From the NCBI RefSeq assembly GCF_040214835.1, contig NZ_CP157874.1, forward strand, positions 2,856,001 through 2,920,000: 64,000 nt of DNA. Direction: 5' to 3'. Of this stretch, positions 1 through 8,838 are shown piece after piece. Each line of letters opens with the position of its first letter. The stretch's first letter is position 1. Source of the stretch: Pseudomonas asiatica (GTDB taxonomy: Bacteria; Pseudomonadota; Gammaproteobacteria; Pseudomonadales; Pseudomonadaceae). The position numbers and the translations under genes were made by a program. The notes beneath the pieces were generated by a model. The model ran no database searches, was not told the origin of the DNA, and worked only from the letters and a program-made list of their open reading frames with translations.

Positions 1-96
1 GGCATCTTCGTCGTCGGCCCAACTGCCCCGGCAGAGGGCCGGCGGCTATCTGTGTGCCGGACAATCGCTTGCAGCTTGAATCAGGGAGGCTCTGCT

Positions 97-399
97 TTGA
101 AGATCGACGCGTTGTTGACCGAACTCCTCAATGCCCGTGGCCCCGGAGGGCAAGAGGATGAGGTGCGGGCTATTTGCCTTCGAGAGCTCGGCAGTTATTG
201 CGATGACACGCACACCGATGCCGCCGGCAACGTGGTGGGGGTCATTCGCGCCGGGCTTGCCTGTATCGCGATCCCTACAGAGAATACCCATGGTTTTGAG
301 ATGGTGCTCCTGGACGGCATTTCAGCCTGTGCTGAAAACTTGGCTGAATTTCTGCTGGGCTGCCAGGACGAACAGCACGCAACGAACGACCATAATTGA
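97..399 (+). pseudogene. M42-family aminopeptidase remnant with internal deletion
   Basis: The reading frame starts at a TTG eight bases after a GGGAGG ribosome site and encodes about 100 residues. The first ~50 residues look like the N-terminus of an M42 (glutamyl aminopeptidase/endoglucanase-like) metallopeptidase, with NARGPGGQEDEVR followed by DAAGNVVGVIR. The sequence then runs directly into what looks like the family's C-terminus (IAIPTENTHGFEMVLLDG, then AENLAEFLL). Members are usually about 350 residues, so roughly 250 central residues, including the metal ligands, are missing while the frame is kept. It cannot be an active peptidase. Calling the two ends parts of one ancestral gene is inference from motif recall. 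Confidence 0.6.
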
Positions 400-402
400 C
401 CT

Positions 403-819
403 CTAGCGCTGCAGGTTGTCCCGAGCGGCATCGTCTGCCTGCTGTTCGTGAGGCGACTGTGGGGCCGTTTCGCAGTTTCGGCCCATCGCCTGATACTCCT
501 TGCGAAGTTGATGGATCTCTCGGTTGTCGAGTGATTCGAGACCTAGTACCGATTGCTCTGCGGACTTTGTAGCGCGGATCAGTTCGTCGAGCTTCACGTG
601 GATGATGTCGTTGTCACGGTTCTGGGTGTTCTGAATCAGAAAGACCATCAGGAAAGTGATGATGGTCGTCGATGTGTTGACGATCAGTTGCCAGGTGTCG
701 TTGTAGTGAAACCAGGGCCCGGAGGCAGCCCACAGGGTGATGAGCATCACGGCGATGAGGAAGGTACTGGGTTTACCAGCGTGCTTGGCGAGCCATTGGC
801 AGAAAAGCGCGAATTTCAT
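403..819 (-). CDS. low-affinity iron permease family membrane protein
   Basis: 138 residues. The ATG at 819 is chosen because GGAG lies nine bases upstream and the hydrophobic region begins soon after; an upstream extension to 987 has no ribosome site. There are two membrane segments (about residues 18-33 and 44-63), the second inside the family-typical stretch NTSTTIITFLMVFLIQNTQNRD-like region, followed by a charged cytoplasmic tail rich in Glu, Gln and Arg. It matches the bacterial version of the low-affinity iron permease family. Transport of iron is known for fungal Fet4 only; the bacterial role is unproven. It overlaps no neighbour and is probably monocistronic. Confidence 0.72.
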   Translation of the reverse strand: MKFALFCQWLAKHAGKPSTFLIAVMLITLWAASGPWFHYNDTWQLIVNTSTTIITFLMVFLIQNTQNRDNDIIHVKLDELIRATKSAEQSVLGLESLDNREIHQLRKEYQAMGRNCETAPQSPHEQQADDAARDNLQR

Positions 820-999
820 GGTGTTATCTCCACTGCTATCTACGATTCTGACCGCAGCGGTGCGCTGAAATCTTTTTTGCTTTTTCGCCTGGATGACGGG
901 ATACACCTGGTGCGCTGCAATTCCTGCAAGCCAATGCTGGGCAGGTATCAGCATTGCCGCTACGCTTTGATCCTCGCGCCAGGTCAAGAATTTTCCACA

Positions 1000-1917
1000 G
1001 TGAAGAAAACAGTTCGGGTTGATGATCTTCAGGTCTTCGTCACAACAGCCTCTGCCGGCAGCTTCTCGGCAGCAGCCAGGTTGTTGGATATTTCACCGGC
1101 CTTGGCCAGCGGCGCAGTCCAGCGCCTGGAAAACTGCCTGGGTGCCAGGTTGTTCGTGCGTTCCACGAGGCGTTTGCGGCTTTCGGCTGATGGCGAGCGA
1201 TATCTGCCTCATGCCCGTCAGGCCTTGGAGGCACTGGACAACGGTGAGCTGGCGCTGACCGAGGGGCGAGATGAGATCGCGGGTACACTTCGCCTGTCCA
1301 TGCCCTCGGATATTGGCAGGAATCTGCTGCTGCCCTGGTTGGACGATTTCCAGCGATTGCACCCCAAGGTGATGCTGCAACTGCGGATCAGCGATCAGGT
1401 GGCCGACCTTGTCGGCCAGCAACTGGATGCGACTATCCGATATGGGCAGCTGGCAGATTCCAGCCTTGTTTCACTGATGCTTGCCCCTGGAAATCGCAGA
1501 ACGGTCTGCGCCTCGCCACATTACCTGGCACGACATGGGGCACCAGGGGCCTTGGAAGATCTGGGCAGGCATAATTGCCTGCGGTATGTGATGGGCGAGC
1601 AAACCTACGAGCGATGGAGCTTCCATTTGCCCGATGGCGTCAAGACCGTGCAAGTCACAGGCGACCGCGTGAGCGATGACGCCGATATCGTTCGGCGTTG
1701 GGGTGTTGACGGATTGGGGGTCGTTTACAAATCCAGGCTGGACGTGCTGGCGGACATACGTGCCGGGCGGCTGATCGAGTTGTTTCCCGGCGATTACGGT
1801 CAACCTGCGCCGTTGCAGCTGGTGTGCGCTCATCGAACATCGCTCACACCTGCTGTGCAGGTGCTCAGAGCGTTTCTGGCGGAGCGTTTCGAGCAGCTCA
1901 TCGCTGCTGATGGATAA
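1000..1917 (+). CDS. LysR-family transcriptional regulator
   Basis: 305 residues from a GTG start; the upstream open frame lies over the iron-permease gene on the other strand and is not protein-like. Residues 5-64 form the winged helix-turn-helix (DDLQVFVTTASAGSFSAAARLL, then AVQRLENCLGARLFVR). Residues ~90-295 are the periplasmic-binding-like effector domain with the usual GTLRLSMPSDIGR entry and DATIRYG motif. It resembles the CrgA/DhmR-like group that often controls small redox enzymes. It is convergent with the quinone-oxidoreductase-like gene to its right, so the target is not evident from position. The GTG lacks a strong ribosome site, so the exact start is uncertain. Confidence 0.85.
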   Translation: MKKTVRVDDLQVFVTTASAGSFSAAARLLDISPALASGAVQRLENCLGARLFVRSTRRLRLSADGERYLPHARQALEALDNGELALTEGRDEIAGTLRLSMPSDIGRNLLLPWLDDFQRLHPKVMLQLRISDQVADLVGQQLDATIRYGQLADSSLVSLMLAPGNRRTVCASPHYLARHGAPGALEDLGRHNCLRYVMGEQTYERWSFHLPDGVKTVQVTGDRVSDDADIVRRWGVDGLGVVYKSRLDVLADIRAGRLIELFPGDYGQPAPLQLVCAHRTSLTPAVQVLRAFLAERFEQLIAADG

Positions 1918-1966
1918 GGTGACGGGGCTCATGGCCCCGCCTTCGTTGTGTTGACCGGGCGAGTGA

Positions 1967-2974
1967 TCAGAAGCCTTCCAGAACGATCTTGCCTTTTGCC
2001 TTGCCGCTTTCGATCAGGGCATGGGCGCGTTTGAGGTTGCTGGCACTGATGCTGCCGAAGTGCTCGCCGACGGTGGTCTTGATGACCCCCTCGTCGACCA
2101 GCGCCGATACCTTTTCCAGCAGGTGGTGCTGTTTGATCATGTCCTCGGTCTGGTACAGCGAGCGAGTGAACATGAGCTCCCAGTGCACCGACAGCGATTT
2201 GCGCTTGAACGGCACGATATCGAGATGCTGAGGGTCATCGATCAGCGCGAGCTTGCCCTGTGGGCGCAGCACTTCGACGATCTGCGCGAGGTACGCATCG
2301 GTGTGGGTCAGGCTGATGACGTAATCCACCGAGTTGAACTGAAGTTGTTCCAGTTGCAGGGCAAAGGATGCCGAATGGTCGATGACATGATGTGCCCCGA
2401 GTTCGCTGACCCAGGCCTGGGTTTCAGGGCGTGACGCGGTACCGATCACCTTGAGCTGGGTAAGCTTGCGTGCAAGCTGTACCAGGATCGAACCAACACC
2501 GCCGCTGGCACCGATGATCAGCAGGCTCTTGCCAGCGCCGCCATTTTCCTCCACACCCAGGCGGTCGAACAGCAATTCCCAGGCGGTGATGGATGTGAGC
2601 GGCAAGGCTGCGGCGCTGGCATTGTCCAGACTACGAGGCTTGTGCCCGACGATTCGCTCGTCGACCAGGTGATATTCGCTGTAACTGCCCGGGCGGTCGA
2701 TTGCACCGGCATAGAACACTTCGTCGCCAGGCTGGAACAACGACACCTCGGCGCCGACTTCGCGAACGATCCCCACGGCATCCCATCCCAACACTTGAGG
2801 GTGGTCACCGCTGCGGCTGGCTCTGACCTTGGTGTCGACAGGGTTTACCGCGATGGCTTTGATTTCCACCAACAGGTCCCTGGCACCGGGTATGGGATTG
2901 GGCAGATCGTGCTCGTACAACGATCGGGAATCCTGGATCGGGAGGCCGGGGGTGTCATAGACAATTGCTTTCAT
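1967..2974 (-). CDS. zinc-type alcohol dehydrogenase-like / quinone oxidoreductase (MDR superfamily)
   Basis: 335 residues, full length for the family. An N-terminal GroES-like domain (AVNPVDTKVR, GWDAVGIV) is followed by a Rossmann domain with the NADPH-binding GASGGVGS at 155-162. The structural-zinc cysteines of classical alcohol dehydrogenases are absent, which places it with the zinc-independent quinone/enone reductases (ZADH-like). It would reduce quinones or activated C=C bonds using NADPH in the cytosol. It is convergent with the LysR gene on its left, and 112 bp separate its start from the Nudix gene. The substrate cannot be assigned. Confidence 0.85.
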   Translation of the reverse strand: MKAIVYDTPGLPIQDSRSLYEHDLPNPIPGARDLLVEIKAIAVNPVDTKVRASRSGDHPQVLGWDAVGIVREVGAEVSLFQPGDEVFYAGAIDRPGSYSEYHLVDERIVGHKPRSLDNASAAALPLTSITAWELLFDRLGVEENGGAGKSLLIIGASGGVGSILVQLARKLTQLKVIGTASRPETQAWVSELGAHHVIDHSASFALQLEQLQFNSVDYVISLTHTDAYLAQIVEVLRPQGKLALIDDPQHLDIVPFKRKSLSVHWELMFTRSLYQTEDMIKQHHLLEKVSALVDEGVIKTTVGEHFGSISASNLKRAHALIESGKAKGKIVLEGF

Positions 2975-3086
2975 TGGGATGTGACCTTTCAGGTGAGCAG
3001 TGGTGGCAGGTTAATCGCGTCGAGCCCCCTGAAAAACCAGGTTGTTGCCGGAACACTTTCCGCGTTTCGCTGATAATCGGGTACCT

Positions 3087-3464
3087 CTACACAGGGAGCA
3101 GGTGCTCTCGTTCAAGCAGTTGGATGTTGGACGGCTTGACCTGCACTTCGTGAAGTTCAGGCGCTGTAAACCAGCGGCACTCCATGATCTCGTGATTTGC
3201 GGTAGGTTTTGCGCCAGGTTCGACAGGCAGCTGATAAAGGTAATGTTCCTCGCCTGCGAGCACGTAGTGGTTGAGGAATCGAGCACCATTGAAGGGTAGG
3301 CAAGTCTCCTCCATCAGCTCGCGCTGCGCAGCGTCCAGATGATGCTCGCCCGGATCTATTTTCCCGCCTGGCAACGACCATTCAGCGCTTTGCTTGCGCA
3401 CGAAAAGGATGCGTCCTGCTTGCAGGCAAATGACCGTCGAATGCCGTTCTCTGGAGTTGTTCAT
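3087..3464 (-). CDS. Nudix hydrolase
   Basis: 125 residues from an ATG preceded by GGGAGG at six bases. The Nudix box spans residues 34-56: G34, E40, R48-E49-L50, E52-E53, with Cys55 where most members have Gly. The catalytic Glu residues that bind Mg2+ are all present. Such enzymes hydrolyse nucleoside diphosphates linked to another moiety; this short single-domain form gives no clue to the substrate. It lies upstream, on the same strand, of the MDR oxidoreductase, but the ~110 bp between them make co-transcription uncertain. Confidence 0.85.
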   Translation of the reverse strand: MNNSRERHSTVICLQAGRILFVRKQSAEWSLPGGKIDPGEHHLDAAQRELMEETCLPFNGARFLNHYVLAGEEHYLYQLPVEPGAKPTANHEIMECRWFTAPELHEVQVKPSNIQLLEREHLLPV

Positions 3465-3530
3465 CAGGAGCCTCCCGTACGTTGGAGGTGGCATCAGGGC
3501 AAAACTCACCCTGATGCCGGCTGCGGATGA

Positions 3531-3845
3531 TCAGCGATCTTTATCCCACTGTTGATCATCTGCCTGGTTTTGCTGGCCGCCCATGCGGTCCTTGTCTGTC
3601 AGGTTCTGGTTCTGCTTGTCGGTCGTACGTTGGCCGCCTTGACTCCCTGTGTCACGGGAACGTTCCCAGTCCTTGTTCATCTTGTCCTCAGGTTTCTGGC
3701 CGGACTGGCTGCCACCTTGCTGCTGTTGGCCGGGCATCCGGCCGCCCGAACCCTGGCCGCCTTGCTGGCCGGTGCCGGCAGTGTTGTTACCCATGCCGGT
3801 GTCAGCATTGCCTTGGTTGCCACCCTTGTCTTGATTGTTTGCCAT
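3531..3845 (-). CDS. Gly/Gln/Asn/Asp-rich low-complexity hydrophilic protein
   Basis: 104 residues with almost no hydrophobic side chains: GNNTAGTGQQGGQGSGG, then QQQQGGSQSGQ, then charged segments (KPEDKMNKDWERSR). No domain is visible and it should be intrinsically disordered, like hydrophilins that appear on desiccation or osmotic stress. A GAGG ribosome site lies 10 bases before the ATG. It lies tail-on to the Nudix gene, 66 bp away, on the same strand. The opposite strand is also open here only because the composition is biased. The function is unknown. Confidence 0.6.
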   Translation of the reverse strand: MANNQDKGGNQGNADTGMGNNTAGTGQQGGQGSGGRMPGQQQQGGSQSGQKPEDKMNKDWERSRDTGSQGGQRTTDKQNQNLTDKDRMGGQQNQADDQQWDKDR

Positions 3846-3972
3846 GATCGCTTACCTCAGGTCAGACACAGGAAGGTCTGTGTGTACTGTTATGACCGAG
3901 GCCCGTTCCCGCGGTGTGCAAGGAATATTTGGCAAGCTGACTAAACGCATTAATTTCAAGGGTGCGAAATGT

Positions 3973-4191
3973 TGGTGTGCGGCCAGGAACCTATCTGAAG
4001 GCGAGTTCGACTTCGTGATGGTTGCCAAGTTTCGCGATGCCACCGAGTACACCGACTATATCTACCGCTTTCTCGACACTTACCGGGATATTCCGATTCG
4101 CACTTATTCCTCGACGTTGGTGGTGCGTACGGTGAAGAAATCGTATGAATTGCCGCTGGGAGGAGGGCTGCAGCAGGCTGTCGATGCCTGA
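3973..4191 (+). pseudogene. Lrp/AsnC-type regulator, C-terminal fragment
   Basis: About 72 residues resemble the ligand-binding (RAM) domain of Lrp/AsnC regulators: SEGEFDFVMVAKFRD, then YIYRFLDTYRDIPI and RTYSSTLVVRTVKKSYELPL. The N-terminal helix-turn-helix and the first half of the sensing domain are absent; the upstream sequence in frame (from 3835) is not protein-like for this family. The fragment has no convincing start, so it is read as a remnant of a lost amino-acid-responsive regulator. It directly borders a REP cluster, a common place for deletions. Confidence 0.6.
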
Positions 4192-4226
4192 CAGAAAGCC
4201 ATGGCAGCGCAACGCGGTCAGCTGTT

Positions 4227-4343
4227 GTAGGAGCGGCCTTGTGTCGCGAGAGGGCTGCAAGGCAGCCCCAGGGTTTCAGCCCAGATGCACCAATTGCCGG
4301 GGCTGCTTCGCAGCCCTTTCGCGACACAAGGCCGCTCCTACAA
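4227..4343. repeat. inverted pair of REP elements (BIME-like)
   Basis: A 25-base sequence beginning TGTAGGAGCGGCCTTGTGTC at 4227-4251 recurs as an exact reverse complement at 4319-4343. Inside it a second inverted match (GGGCTGC-AAGGCAGCCCC against GGGGCTGCTTCGCAGCCC) extends the cruciform. This is the palindromic pair arrangement of Pseudomonas REP sequences, found between genes. It separates the Lrp remnant from the AraC gene and may act as a transcription or mRNA-decay boundary. Confidence 0.85.
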
Positions 4344-4387
4344 GGACCCGTGCAGGCCAGAAGATTGTTGCAAGGCATGCGCGGTCT

Positions 4388-4415
4388 CTGTGGGAGCGGG
4401 CATGCCCGCGAAGAA
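4388..4415. repeat. single REP element, GGGAGCGGG type
   Basis: CTGTGGGAGCGGGCATGCCC followed by GCGAAGAA has the short stem GCGGGCATGCCCGC typical of P. putida REP elements. It differs in type from the pair just to its left, so the region between 4.2 and 4.4 kb is a mixed REP cluster. A related copy occurs at 39.47 kb. Confidence 0.85.
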
Positions 4416-4451
4416 GCCAACGCGCTGTGTATCCCAAGGCACCAGAGGTCG

Positions 4452-5414
4452 CTATTTCGTAGTCAAAGGCCAAGGAAGGCAGTCGCCCTGTTCCATTCTT
4501 TCTGCACCCAGGCGTAACTCCGAAATATCGCGTTTCGGCGGCGTACCGAACTGCCGCCCATATTCGCGACTGAACTGCGAAGGGCTTTCATAGCCGACCT
4601 TGAAGGCTGCCGTGGCAGCATCCAGGTGTTCATTGAGCATCAACCGTTTTGCCTCGTTCAACCTCAACCATTTCTGATACTGCAGCGGGCTCATCGCGGT
4701 GAGCCGGCGGAAGTGCTGATGGAAGGTTGAAAGCCCCATCTGCACCCGAGAGGCCAATTCATCTACCCGCAACGGCGCGGCATAGTTCAGCTTCAGCCAG
4801 TCGATGGCCTTGGCGATTCGATGCCCCTTGCTGCCGACCGAGGCGATGTAGCGGAGCAGGGGGGCCTGGTCGCTCTGTAGCAACCGATAGTGGATTTCTC
4901 GCTGAATCAGCGGCCAGAGCACGGGTATCGCATCAGGCTCTTCCAAAAGCCCGATCAGTCGGCTGAAGCTCTCCTGCAGCTTCGGGCTTAGCAAACCCAC
5001 GCCGGCGCTTGTGTGAACAGACTGGCTGCCCGCCGGCAGGCGGCCGTCTTGCGCGATCAACTCTGCCAGAGTGCGCAGGTCGAGCTTGAACGCCAGGCCC
5101 AGGCAAGGTGCGTCTTCGCTGGCCATCGTCACTGCCGAATGGGCGGGGATGTTCAGCGAGGTGACCAGGAACCGGGTCGAGTCATAAGGGAACACGTCGC
5201 CGCCGATGACCATTTCCTTGGCGCCCTGCACGACCAGCACGATGCTTGGCTCGACGATACAGGTGACCGGTGGGGCCGGTGCGTTGCGTCGGTAGACGCT
5301 GAGGTCTGCGATGCGTGTCGCGAAATCGCCAGCCGTTGGCGCGTGCGCGCCGATGACCTTGCACAGCGTGGCCATCGGGTGCGCGTGTGAGGTCGGTTGT
5401 GTGGTGGCGGACAT
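4452..5414 (-). CDS. AraC-family regulator with cupin-like N-terminal domain
   Basis: 320 residues from the ATG at 5414 (TGAGG six bases upstream); a longer open frame lacks a ribosome site and overlaps the promoter of the divergent MFS gene. Residues ~25-190 are the AraC_N sensing domain (VEPSIVLVVQGAKEMVIGGDVFPYD). Residues ~220-300 hold two helix-turn-helix units, with the second marked by AAFKVGYESPSQFSREYGRQFG. It is divergent from the NepI-like exporter with 219 bp between, so it is the likely regulator of that exporter. The effector is unknown. Confidence 0.87.
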   Translation of the reverse strand: MSATTQPTSHAHPMATLCKVIGAHAPTAGDFATRIADLSVYRRNAPAPPVTCIVEPSIVLVVQGAKEMVIGGDVFPYDSTRFLVTSLNIPAHSAVTMASEDAPCLGLAFKLDLRTLAELIAQDGRLPAGSQSVHTSAGVGLLSPKLQESFSRLIGLLEEPDAIPVLWPLIQREIHYRLLQSDQAPLLRYIASVGSKGHRIAKAIDWLKLNYAAPLRVDELASRVQMGLSTFHQHFRRLTAMSPLQYQKWLRLNEAKRLMLNEHLDAATAAFKVGYESPSQFSREYGRQFGTPPKRDISELRLGAERMEQGDCLPWPLTTK

Positions 5415-5633
5415 AGGAAGCCTCAGGTCATCTCTTGGAAAGACACTACTCGTGGGTAACTTACGCTGTCCATGCCCCGCCAACAGGGTCTGGAGAATCA
5501 GGCAAGAAAACTGGTCGTTTGATCTACTGATACGCCGTTTTTCGCGAGGAAGATGGGCGGCAGGCAATGTTGCCAAAGTGCTCGAGTAACGCGAGGGCAC
5601 CCGCTTTTAATAACCTGCTGCACGAGAACCACC

Positions 5634-6812
5634 ATGACCAGCTCAGCGATCCCCCTTCAACATTCCAGCAGACAGGTCTGGGGCGCCGTGCTGGCAATGT
5701 CACTCTGCGCCTTTGCCCTGGTAGCGTCCGAATTTCTGCCGGTGAGCCTGCTTACACCACTTGCCACTGATTTGTCGCTTACCGAAGGCCAGGCCGGTCA
5801 AGCCATTTCGATCTCGGGTTTCTTCGCCGTAGTCACCAGTTTGTTGCTGTCCACCCTGACGCAGGGTATTGATCGAAAACCTGTCCTGCTGGCCACCACG
5901 GCGCTAATGCTGGTTTCCGGTGCAATGGTGGCGTTTGCCCCGAACTACCCGACCTTGATGTTGGGGCGGGCCGTGCTTGGGATCGCCATTGGTGGATATT
6001 GGTCGATGTCCACCGCAGTGATGATGCGTATCGCGCCTGAAGCCCTCGTTCCCAAGGCCATTGCCGTGATGCAGGGCGGTACTGCGCTGGCTACGGCGAT
6101 CGCGGCCCCGGTCGGCAGTTACCTGGGCGGCCTGATCGGCTGGAGAGGGGCCTTCTTCTGCGTCGTACCTTTGGCCGCAATTGCGTTGATCTGGCAGGCC
6201 TTCACGCTGCCGGCGATGCCTGGCGAGCGTGGTACGGCTTCGGCGACCGCATCCCTGCGTTTGCTGCTGGACAGCAAGGTTGTGCTTGGCATGGCTGCAG
6301 TTGCATTCCTCTTCATGGGGCAGTTCACGCTGTTCACCTACCTTCGCCCGTTCCTGGAAACCGTGACACAGGTGGACGTGCCCACGTTGTCGCTGCTTCT
6401 GCTGATCATCGGCGTCGCGGGGCTGGTGGGAACGATGATGGTAGGTTCGCTCGTAGGACGCCATCTGTTCAGAGTGCTGCCCGGTATTCCACTGCTAATG
6501 GCCTTCATCGCATTCGCTGTGATTTCGACAGGCTCCTGGGTCGTCCCGACGGCGGTGCTGCTTGGTGGCTGGGGCTTGATTGCCACTTGTGCGCCAGTGG
6601 GCTGGTTCACCTGGCTGGCCAGGATGCTGCCCGAGGACGCCGAGGCCGGGGGAGGCCTGATGGTCGCGGTGATACAACTGGCGATTACTGTAGGTGCGAC
6701 CTTAGGTGGGGTGCTTTATGACGGCGTTGGGTACCAGGCGACCTTCATCGCCAGTGGAATGATGCTCTTGGTAGCGACTGCCTTGACCATGAGGGTAGGG
6801 CGGCATCGATAG
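5634..6812 (+). CDS. MFS efflux transporter, NepI-like (DHA1 family)
   Basis: 392 residues with 12 predicted membrane spans and an N-terminus resembling E. coli NepI (VASEFLPVSLLTPLATDLSL, then GRAVLGIAIGGYWSMSTA). NepI exports purine ribonucleosides; related proteins export sugars or drugs, so the substrate here is open. The ATG follows a GAGAA site; an upstream extension in frame is not hydrophobic and is rejected. It is divergent from the AraC regulator and convergent with the short AraC-type gene, 16 bp away. Confidence 0.85.
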   Translation: MTSSAIPLQHSSRQVWGAVLAMSLCAFALVASEFLPVSLLTPLATDLSLTEGQAGQAISISGFFAVVTSLLLSTLTQGIDRKPVLLATTALMLVSGAMVAFAPNYPTLMLGRAVLGIAIGGYWSMSTAVMMRIAPEALVPKAIAVMQGGTALATAIAAPVGSYLGGLIGWRGAFFCVVPLAAIALIWQAFTLPAMPGERGTASATASLRLLLDSKVVLGMAAVAFLFMGQFTLFTYLRPFLETVTQVDVPTLSLLLLIIGVAGLVGTMMVGSLVGRHLFRVLPGIPLLMAFIAFAVISTGSWVVPTAVLLGGWGLIATCAPVGWFTWLARMLPEDAEAGGGLMVAVIQLAITVGATLGGVLYDGVGYQATFIASGMMLLVATALTMRVGRHR

Positions 6813-6828
6813 GGTACAAATGTGCTCC

Positions 6829-7233
6829 CTAATTGAGCAAAGGCGCAGTCAGCATGGACGCCTGTCGCTGCCAAGCCTGCGGCGACATACCCTCGGCCTT
6901 CACGAATGTGCGACAGAAGTGGGACTGATCGCAGAAACCGCACTCCAGTGCGATCTCAGCGAGCATCATTCCCGAGCCCCCCAGTAGTTCCTTGCTTTTG
7001 CGCAACCGTTGTTCACGCATCCACTGCTGCGGGGGCACATGCAGGGTATCCCTGAACATTCGTGTGAAATGGCTACGCGACAGCGAGCAGGCTTGGGCGA
7101 GTTCCGTAACAGTTATGCCGGTGTCCAGGTTCTCCAGCATCAACCTCTTGGCAGTCGTGACTTGCCAGGGCTTGAGGAGCCCGGTCGTTTTCAGTGCGAC
7201 AGTCGCCAGCACAGTGCAGTGATCGCTGTTCAT
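6829..7233 (-). CDS. short AraC-family regulator (DNA-binding domain only)
   Basis: 134 residues, consisting almost wholly of the AraC double helix-turn-helix: ITVTELAQACSLSRSHFTRMFRD for the first, then IALECGFCDQSHFCRTFVKAEGMSP for the second. There is no sensing domain, as in the SoxS/MarA size class and in many Pseudomonas orphans. It lies 173 bp downstream of the YcaC-like hydrolase on the same strand and may be transcribed with it or alone. The target is unknown. Confidence 0.82.
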   Translation of the reverse strand: MNSDHCTVLATVALKTTGLLKPWQVTTAKRLMLENLDTGITVTELAQACSLSRSHFTRMFRDTLHVPPQQWMREQRLRKSKELLGGSGMMLAEIALECGFCDQSHFCRTFVKAEGMSPQAWQRQASMLTAPLLN

Positions 7234-7406
7234 ACAAATCCATTAATCAATGAAGTGGGCACGCACGTTTCGAGTGGGCAGAGCAGGCCACTGCAGCCTC
7301 GGGCGGGCTACAGACGATAACGCTCGATTCGATGGCCTGGCTCAGCCAGCCGGCGTACCCATCAGCGGGTCAATGAACAGCCCCTGGATGCAGGGGCTGG
7401 CAATGG

Positions 7407-8093
7407 TCAGACAGCGGCAGCAACCGGGGCCAGGGTTGGGCCGTGCTGAACGCGCTCTGGTGCTTTGTGCACCATGGTGTAGGCATAGTCGACACCCATG
7501 CCGTAGGCGCCGGAGTGTTCTTTCACCAGTTCCATGACGGCATCGTAGGTGTCGCGGTTTTTCCAGTCGCGCTGCCACTCCAGCAGCACTTGTTGCCAGG
7601 TCACCGGAATCACGCCTGCCTGAATCATGCGCTGCATGGCGTAGTCGTGGGCTTCCTTGGTGGTGCCACCGGAGGCGTCGGCAACCATGTAGATTTCATA
7701 GCCGGCATCGTTCATCGCCGACAGCGCGAAGGTGGTGTTGCACACCTCCGTCCACAGGCCGGACACGATGATCTTGTTGCGCCCGTTTTTCTTCAGCGCG
7801 TCACGCACCTTCTGGTCATCCCAGGAGTTCATGGAGGTTCGCTCCAGCAGCGGAGCGTCGGGGAAGACGGCGAGCAGTTCGGGGTAGGTGTGCCCAGAGA
7901 AGCTTTCAGTCTCGACCGTCGTGATGGTGGTGGGCACATTGAAGATCCTGGCTGCCTTGGCCAGGCCCACGGTGTTGTTTTTCAGGGTCTGGCGATCGAT
8001 GCTCTGAACGCCGAAGGCCATCTGTGGCTGCTGATCGATGAAGATCAGTTGGCTGTTGAATGGGGTCAGTACTTCAGTTTTTGGATTGTTCAT
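7407..8093 (-). CDS. isochorismatase-like hydrolase, YcaC type
   Basis: 228 residues of the cysteine-hydrolase fold. Asp20 (FIDQQPQM) and nucleophile Cys118 (GLWTEVCNTT) are present. The third position is Arg85 (LERTSMNSW), where isochorismatases carry Lys; YcaC also has an Arg in this stretch. YcaC homologues have no settled substrate. The ~20 residues after ~205 extend past the usual length. It is divergent from the Rid-family gene across 263 bp, a pairing that suggests shared control of a small nitrogen-compound task, but this is inference. Confidence 0.85.
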   Translation of the reverse strand: MNNPKTEVLTPFNSQLIFIDQQPQMAFGVQSIDRQTLKNNTVGLAKAARIFNVPTTITTVETESFSGHTYPELLAVFPDAPLLERTSMNSWDDQKVRDALKKNGRNKIIVSGLWTEVCNTTFALSAMNDAGYEIYMVADASGGTTKEAHDYAMQRMIQAGVIPVTWQQVLLEWQRDWKNRDTYDAVMELVKEHSGAYGMGVDYAYTMVHKAPERVQHGPTLAPVAAAV

Positions 8094-8356
8094 TCTTGTT
8101 CCCTGTCAGCTGGATGATGGTCATCGCACAAGTCACGGCGCCTGCTTTGTGCAGACTGTGCTGAGGCACTGGATGACGTCCTCAGTGATGCCCGTTGCTT
8201 GAGTCCGAGCACAAGATAGCGAATAGCAGAGCGAAGCGGTGGCGCACCTTTGCGCTCTCAGGAGCGCATTAATGCGCCATTCGCTTGTTCATCCTGCTGC
8301 TAGGATTCGCACGCAAACGCGGATCTACCTGATCCGGTTTACGCCAGGAGAAAGCG

Positions 8357-8818
8357 ATGGCAGCTTCACAACCACTCAACAAACAAACCGCCTATTGGGG
8401 CGTTCCGTGGGAGAATTCTTACGGGTATCCGCAGGCACGGCGGGTAGGGGATGAGATCTACGTATCGGGCCAGTTCAATCATGACGAAGAAGGCAACCTG
8501 GTTGCGCCGGCACCGCTGGATCGTGACGGCAGGCCCTGTGATTTCTCTTCGATGGGGGATCAGATGCGCGCCGCCTACGACAATATCGCCAAGCTGCTCG
8601 CGCTGTATGGCGCAACGCTTGAAGATGTCGTGGAAGAGACGCTCTACGTACTGGACATGGACGCGGCCTTTGCCGTGGTCGGCAAGGTGCGCAAGGCCGC
8701 CTACGGCACGGAGCGGCCTCAATGCGCCAGCAACATCATCGGCGTCTCGAGGCTTGCCCAGCGCCCACAGCTGATCGAAATCGCCTGCAAAGCGGTACTT
8801 GGCTCACACGCTGAGTGA
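8357..8818 (+). CDS. Rid-family protein (YjgF/YER057c/UK114), non-canonical
   Basis: 153 residues; ribosome site AGGAG seven bases before the ATG. The fold is evident from VGDEIYVSGQFN, then AAYDNIAKLLALYGATLEDVVEETLYVLDMD and the C-terminal LIEIACKAVL. Classical RidA deaminates enamine/imine products of PLP enzymes through Arg105; aligning this protein on the RL before the last strand puts Ser at that position (CASNIIGVSRL). It therefore probably belongs to one of the Rid subfamilies without proven deaminase activity. It lies between the YcaC-like hydrolase and a LysR gene, each on the other strand. Confidence 0.85.
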   Translation: MAASQPLNKQTAYWGVPWENSYGYPQARRVGDEIYVSGQFNHDEEGNLVAPAPLDRDGRPCDFSSMGDQMRAAYDNIAKLLALYGATLEDVVEETLYVLDMDAAFAVVGKVRKAAYGTERPQCASNIIGVSRLAQRPQLIEIACKAVLGSHAE

Positions 8819-8838
8819 CCCGCACTCCCGGTTTCGCT

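Noticed and set aside
4227..4343. CRISPR repeat unit
   Set aside because: There are only two copies in inverted orientation, without regular spacers; the structure is a REP pair.
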